IMG/VR virus record: IMGVR_UViG_3300048044_000016
Span: 1 to 58,163 of that record
From: a virus
Direction: 5' to 3' (one strand)
DNA length: 58,163 nucleotides
Shown here: positions 54,967-58,163 of the stretch, piece by piece
Layout: each line of letters begins with the position of its first letter
How positions within the stretch are numbered: position 1 is the stretch's first letter
The notes under the pieces: model-generated
Databases searched by the model: none
What the model saw: the letters and a program-made list of their open reading frames with translations, nothing else
Told to the model about the DNA's origin: nothing
Position numbers and translations under genes: made by a program

Positions 54967-55293
54967 TCACCTTCTGAACATCAAAGTCAGTCCGCCACCA
55001 ATCAGCGTCCCGATGAATGTGAATGCCGAGGCGATGCCGGCCAGGTAGACCTTCCACGACTCAAGACGAGTGATGCGCTTGGACATTTCGCCGAGGTCTT
55101 TGGTCCTATCAACGAGGAGTGCGACTGACTTTTCCAGGCTAGCCAGAGCCACACCGTGCTCTTCCAGAAGTCTTGTCTGCGAGTCCTGCCGCTCTTTGGT
55201 AAGAGCGTCTCGCTGCTTTGTCAGTTCCTCGATGCGCTTCGCTAGCGCATTCACTCCTGCGAACTGACTGATGTTTGTTTCTCGCTCTGGCAT
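54967..55293 (-). CDS. Coiled-coil, C-terminally anchored protein (XhlA-like)
   Basis: A 108-aa protein started at ATG 55293 (GGGGGA four bases upstream). A long coiled coil (residues 8-75: 'NALAKRIEELTKQRDALTKE', 'VALASLEKSVALLVDRTKDL') is followed by a C-terminal transmembrane helix ('VYLAGIASAFTFIGTLIGGG') and basic end 'LMFRR'. This layout is typical of haemolysin XhlA-type proteins beside holins and endolysins. Confidence 0.65.
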   Translation of the reverse strand: MPERETNISQFAGVNALAKRIEELTKQRDALTKERQDSQTRLLEEHGVALASLEKSVALLVDRTKDLGEMSKRITRLESWKVYLAGIASAFTFIGTLIGGGLTLMFRR

Positions 55294-55322
55294 TTTATCC
55301 CCCATTTGTATGCGCAATCTAC

Positions 55323-56420
55323 TTAGTTGTGGTGCGCGTGCATACTCAAATTCCAAGAGCTACCGCCCGCGCCGTTTTGCATCGTTTGGGTAACACGAAT
55401 GCTTAATGCGCCACCGCTTGCTGCTGGAAAGGCACTCTCGTTATCTACGGTGCAATGACCATTGACCGCCGCGCTAGATGGATGTGCGTCACAGGACAAC
55501 TGATAGGCGCTGTCCGGCATCGCCCCTGGCAGATACGCCGTCGCCGTGCATTGCACGGGTTGCCCCGTTCCGGTAGTGCACGCTCCAGTTACCGTCCAGT
55601 AATAATCAACCAACGTAGAAGACCCCGCAACAACCGCAGTTACTCTTCCTTGGGAGTCGGTCGTAACACTGGTGGGATTTGCATATGTCCCGGATGTGCC
55701 GACTGACGGCAGCCCGACATTTGTCTTGCCGGTCCCGTTTGTGGCAACTACCGTTCCATCGAAGTTCAGGGTCGGCTGTTGAGTAAGCGCTGATCCTGCC
55801 TCCTGCACCGTCTGATAGTAGAAGGATGGGATGCTTCCGATCTGGCCCCACAGCACCTGAGCGCAGTTTGCAGACCAACTCGTCGTATCGCCCTGTGAGT
55901 AGAGTCCCGATCCGCACTGTGTAGGCGAATGGTCAGACGCACTAGCAGTACTAGCATTTCCACTCACGTTGCCTGTGACATTGCCTGTGACATTGCCTGT
56001 CAGCGGGCCGACGAATCCGGCGGCGTCTGTGAGTGCCCCGGTCATTGTTCCACCCTTCGACCAGTCGTCATCTAAGGTCACATCGGGAACAAAATACTGA
56101 CCATATGATGAGTTGATAAGTAGACCGTAGTGCCCGACGTGCGCGCAGAAGAAGTAGTTGCCACCCGCATCGGCCGTAAATGGATTTGTGGGAGTCGCCG
56201 TGCTGAGCGCCGTCGAGGTGTAGATGCTGACCTTGTTCGCAATGCAGTTGGATGCTGTCGATCCTGGTGTGCAGAGCGCAACCGTGGCGTATGGTATCGG
56301 AGCGATGACACCGTTCGAGATGGTCTGTGCGACGTTGTTGAGGCAAACGCCGATTGGAGCTTGGGCAAGCGCGGCGACAGCGAAAAGCCAAAGAGACGCG
56401 AGGGTAAGGATTCGCTTCAC
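55323..56420 (-). CDS. Second tail fibre-like protein with signal peptide
   Basis: A 365-aa protein beginning with a Sec signal (MKRILTLASLWLFAVAALAQ). The next ~100 residues ('GVIAPIPYATVALCTPGSTA', 'TPTNPFTADAGGNYFFCAHV', 'GQYFVPDVTLDDDWSKGGTM') resemble fibre N-terminal domains; then fibre-shaft 'TGALTDAAGFVGPLTGNVTG' and a Cys-containing C-terminal domain ('YYWTVTGACTTGTGQPVQCT'). Together with 770-2893 it suggests two alternative or complementary receptor-binding fibres. It overlaps the zinc-ribbon gene upstream. Confidence 0.75.
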   Translation of the reverse strand: MKRILTLASLWLFAVAALAQAPIGVCLNNVAQTISNGVIAPIPYATVALCTPGSTASNCIANKVSIYTSTALSTATPTNPFTADAGGNYFFCAHVGHYGLLINSSYGQYFVPDVTLDDDWSKGGTMTGALTDAAGFVGPLTGNVTGNVTGNVSGNASTASASDHSPTQCGSGLYSQGDTTSWSANCAQVLWGQIGSIPSFYYQTVQEAGSALTQQPTLNFDGTVVATNGTGKTNVGLPSVGTSGTYANPTSVTTDSQGRVTAVVAGSSTLVDYYWTVTGACTTGTGQPVQCTATAYLPGAMPDSAYQLSCDAHPSSAAVNGHCTVDNESAFPAASGGALSIRVTQTMQNGAGGSSWNLSMHAHHN

Positions 56421-56701
56421 AGGGCCTCCGGAGACTTAACCAACTGCGGTCCAGAAACTACGGCCTCTTGAGGTTTTGAGTCCTGATTCGGTGCCTGTTG
56501 CTCAATGCGCCCAACGATCTGCGTCGAGATGATCTTCCTGCACTCCGGATTCCCGCAGAAGATGATGGCGCCAATCATGCCGCCAGGAAAGATCTGGTTC
56601 ATGATTGAGAGTCGGGCAGGATCGTCTGCACAATACGGGCAGGCTGGCAGCATAACAGGCGTCACAATTGCGGTTTCGTTCGGTTCAATCTTCGTTTCCA
56701 T
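56417..56701 (-). CDS. Zinc-ribbon protein, 94 aa
   Basis: METKIEPNETAIVTPVMLPA followed by 'CPYCADDPARLSIMNQIFPG', 'IFCGNPECRKIISTQIVGRI': a CxxC ... CxxxxC zinc ribbon, then a Gln/Pro/Ser-rich tail. ATG 56701 with GGAGGG upstream, directly after leader module L3. The only recognisable gene under L3 apart from the fibre that follows. Function unknown. Confidence 0.65.
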   Translation of the reverse strand: METKIEPNETAIVTPVMLPACPYCADDPARLSIMNQIFPGGMIGAIIFCGNPECRKIISTQIVGRIEQQAPNQDSKPQEAVVSGPQLVKSPEAL

Positions 56702-56797
56702 CAGTGTTCCCTCCAAAGTGAAAGACTCGCCACTGAGCCTCTTATCAAGGTCCTGTGGCGAGTCAGACTGGTTCTGTACCCGTCAATGCCGATTGTA
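56702..56797 (-). promoter_or_regulatory. Promoter-leader module L3 upstream of zinc-ribbon/fibre genes
   Basis: On the minus strand TACAAT (56797-56792), four bases, ATTGACGGG (56787-56779), TACAGAACCAGTCTG, then a perfect 10-bp stem (56755-56764 / 56724-56733) enclosing a CTTGATAAG inner stem-loop (56738-56750), and CTTTC. Same -10-to-box spacing as L1 and L2. The inner motif has the opposite orientation to L1/L2. Confidence 0.65.
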
Positions 56798-56804
56798 CCT
56801 CACC

Positions 56805-57938
56805 CTAGTAGCGGTAAAAGGCGAGATGCGTGGACGTGGGCGGCGGGGCAATGGTGTAGGTGATTGTTGCACCGCTCAAGGTGAAGTCAACTCCCGGCTT
56901 CAGGACTTGCCATCCGCGGTAAAGCCGAAGACTGGCGGCGGGATTCGGGGCTTGCGGCAACGTAAAGACTTTGTTGGTCCCGTTCAGCGTTCCGGTCGGG
57001 GTAATCCAATCCGCAAAGTTCGGTTCAGTTCCGCTTCCGGCGTAGGTTCCCCACGCAAGGAATGACGCGCTGCCGATCGGCACAGAGGGAACAATGATGT
57101 TCCCGTCGAGAATGTAGTAGTCATCGCCAGACTGAACGAAAACCGAATCGAGCAGACAGCGCGCTGGCTTGAAGAAGTTGATGATCGTGGCCATGTAGCC
57201 GAGTTGCGCTGGGGACGCCCCTATGCTTTGAAACATTCCGTTGCGGTAGAGTTCGATGGAAATCAGAGCATCTGGCAGTACCAGATTCGACCCCGAGACG
57301 GTGGGTACAACGGCATCGAAGTAGAGCGGCGTCCCGTCCGTGGCCTTGCGCATCAGGACACACAACGAGGAATTCAGCGCGGGAGCAAAGGACATCGTGA
57401 GTCCTGTCCCGGATGACGTGTAGTCAACTCCTGGGCGTTGCAAGAGCCCGTTGTAGAAGACGCGGAGAGAACTTCCCACTGGAATTGAGGGGAGACTGAA
57501 TACGCGGTTGCTTCCGTCGATTACTCCGATGGGTGATTGTCCCGACCCGCTCACTCCCACGCGGAATACTGCCCACCCTTGGCTCGCGGGATACGATGAT
57601 CCACCCCATGATGCTTGTCCCTCGTAGCATGTCGCATTAAATCCGCACAAGCTAAGAGCCTGAACGATTGCCCCCGGCGTGCCCATGATCTTGTGCAGCG
57701 GTAGAGCGTTTTGAATGATGGTTTGTGAGGTGACGCCCAGGGCCTGCATCAGGACGCTGGGAATCATCATGTCGAGTTCCCATATCAAGTAGGGCAGGAT
57801 GGATGCGGGGAGATTGCTGCCTAGCGTCCTGATAAGCAAAGGCGTGAGGTCGATGGACTCAAGGCGCGCAGAGAGTTGCATGTGGGCTTGGGTGCGGAGG
57901 TCATTGATAGATGATGCGGGCCTGAGATTGTTTGCCAT
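56805..57938 (-). CDS. I: Baseplate/tail protein I (P2 gpI family) with duplicated C-terminal domain
   Basis: A 377-aa protein. Residues 1-130 match gpI ('RLESIDLTPLLIRTLGSNLP', 'ILPYLIWELDMMIPSVLMQA', 'IIQNALPLHKIMGTPGAI', 'LSLCGFNATCYEG..SW'). The remainder carries two similar beta domains (about residues 138-200 and 310-377, each 'G..DG(S/N)N.VF.LP....PGVD.T.SG....' ), separated by a linker. Most gpI proteins lack these. AGGAGG lies 11 bases upstream of the ATG. It lies at the opposite end of the window from J, consistent with a circle. Confidence 0.75.
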   Translation of the reverse strand: MANNLRPASSINDLRTQAHMQLSARLESIDLTPLLIRTLGSNLPASILPYLIWELDMMIPSVLMQALGVTSQTIIQNALPLHKIMGTPGAIVQALSLCGFNATCYEGQASWGGSSYPASQGWAVFRVGVSGSGQSPIGVIDGSNRVFSLPSIPVGSSLRVFYNGLLQRPGVDYTSSGTGLTMSFAPALNSSLCVLMRKATDGTPLYFDAVVPTVSGSNLVLPDALISIELYRNGMFQSIGASPAQLGYMATIINFFKPARCLLDSVFVQSGDDYYILDGNIIVPSVPIGSASFLAWGTYAGSGTEPNFADWITPTGTLNGTNKVFTLPQAPNPAASLRLYRGWQVLKPGVDFTLSGATITYTIAPPPTSTHLAFYRY

Positions 57939-58027
57939 GTTGCTCAGGCCCTCCTGTGGCCCTCCCTCTATCGTAGATGCCGGCCTTGCTCAGGCACCGC
58001 AGTGTATACAGCGACGTTGCCTTCAAG

Positions 58028-58163
58028 TCACCCGGACATAATGTTCGGGTTGATGGACACAGGGCGGCTCTGATGATCTTCAGCGGCAAAACGCCACGGA
58101 AAAATAAACTCGCCCTCGTCTATTCTCTCCGCAAACATATCAACCACTTCCGCGACGAATTGC
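58028..58163 (-). CDS. DUF433-family protein, C-terminal part (runs off right edge)
   Basis: The minus strand reads in from the edge as QFVAEVVDMFAERIDEGEFI then 'FPWRFAAEDHQSRPVSINPN' and 'IMSG' before a TGA. The 'FPW.....RPVSINP' stretch is typical of the end of the DUF433 linker region, normally followed by '..GRP...GT.I'; here the protein stops early, so it lacks the canonical C-terminus. It probably belongs with the N-terminal part at 1-169, the middle being outside the window. Confidence 0.55.
   Translation of the reverse strand, partial: QFVAEVVDMFAERIDEGEFIFPWRFAAEDHQSRPVSINPNIMSG

Larger units (their letters stand above)
3995..56749. repeat. Dispersed stoperator-like motif GTTTATCAAC / GTTGATAAAC
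   Basis: The core TTATCAA/TTGATAA occurs about 26 times by eye (expected about four at this base composition): 3995, 6834, 8280, 9180, 11920, 14814, 18308, 22326, 25813, 25918, 27112, 27172, 28882, 31440, 34286, 34329, 34979, 48658, 51392, 51715, 52667, 52735, 52789, 54428, 56113, 56742. Related TTATTAA/TTAATAA sites lie at 25790, 25871, 32231, 34928, 44391 and 52419. Many copies touch promoters, ribosome binding sites or start codons. Confidence 0.65.
2702..57832. repeat. Genome-wide GTCCTGA/TCAGGAC motif (about 93 copies)
   Basis: Counted by eye, the 7-mer GTCCTGA occurs about 52 times on the plus strand and 41 times on the minus strand, against about seven expected; the 8-mer GTCCTGAT about 46 times against about two; the core GTCCTG about 170 against 28. 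It lies in coding and noncoding DNA. Examples: 2702, 4549, 8231, 12333, 22119, 22586, 24353, 27394, 27449, 34396, 36369, 40205, 47686, 51191, 56480, 57825 (plus); 3636, 15259, 28220, 31523, 38680, 44271, 50300, 57354 (minus). Absent from 1-2700 and 32558-34049. Confidence 0.8.

Noticed and set aside
1-58163. Exact circular join of the window ends
   Set aside because: The DUF433 frame does not continue directly from base 1 to base 58163 and the expected middle of the protein is missing, so the window is not a complete closed circle as given.

Overview
The window is almost certainly a near-complete genome of a contractile-tailed (myovirus-type) phage. Tail sheath, tail tube, tape measure, gpD/gpX/gpU/gpV/gpW/gpJ/gpI baseplate genes, portal, major capsid protein, prohead protease, both terminase subunits and a lysis cassette are all present, with no ribosomal, tRNA or housekeeping genes. 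I see no integrase, partition genes or tRNA-type attachment site. GC looks to be in the mid-50s and ribosome binding sites are of the GGAGG type. The style of the fibre proteins (Sec signal peptides, Gly/Ser/Thr/Asn-rich repeats) reminds me of soil Acidobacteriota phages, but the host assignment is a guess.

Layout. From 1 to 25.8 kb almost everything runs leftward: baseplate and fibres (0-8 kb), tape measure, chaperones, tube and sheath (8-14.8 kb), head-tail joining genes (14.9-18.6 kb), major capsid protein and protease/scaffold (19-22.3 kb), then a chain of tiny, translationally coupled genes (22.5-25.8 kb). A divergent control region lies at 25.76-25.96 kb. From 26.4 to 32.6 kb are leftward DNA-packaging genes (gpF-like protein, portal, terminases), followed by a TnpB-only IS605-like insertion and a phage-borne Dps (32.6-34.4 kb). 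From 35 to 49.7 kb genes run rightward: regulators (Rha/KilAC-type, a small HTH protein), a conserved recombination-associated protein, a cold-shock protein, a RecB-like Fe-S nuclease, a Rad50-like ATPase, ASCH and HNH proteins, an NTP pyrophosphohydrolase-like protein, an AAA+ ATPase, replication proteins with a DnaB helicase, and a Dam-type methyltransferase. From 49.7 kb to the end transcription is leftward again: a strawberry-notch-type helicase, the lysis cassette, a fibre, and gpI.

The two ends carry the N-terminal half (left edge) and the C-terminal half (right edge) of what looks like one DUF433-family gene, in the order expected of a circle. Across that junction the J and I baseplate genes come together as in P2-like phages. 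I therefore read the window as a circular genome cut inside this gene with a short stretch missing.

The most unusual signals lie at DNA level. (1) GTCCTGA/TCAGGAC occurs about 93 times by eye where about 7 are expected, in both orientations, in genes (several reading frames) and between genes, but is missing from segments that look recently acquired. (2) A near-palindromic GTTTATCAAC/GTTRATAAAC family (core TTATCAA, about 26 copies against about 4 expected) sits at promoters, ribosome binding sites and gene starts, like stoperators. (3) Three promoter-leader modules share the same -10 box, a 4-nt gap, an ATYGACGGG box and a long hairpin with motif 2 in its loop, upstream of structural genes. 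(4) A 9-bp TGTASTACA site is clustered at gene starts of the packaging operon. Together these suggest several layers of regulation and a genome-wide sequence signal that the recognised genes do not explain.
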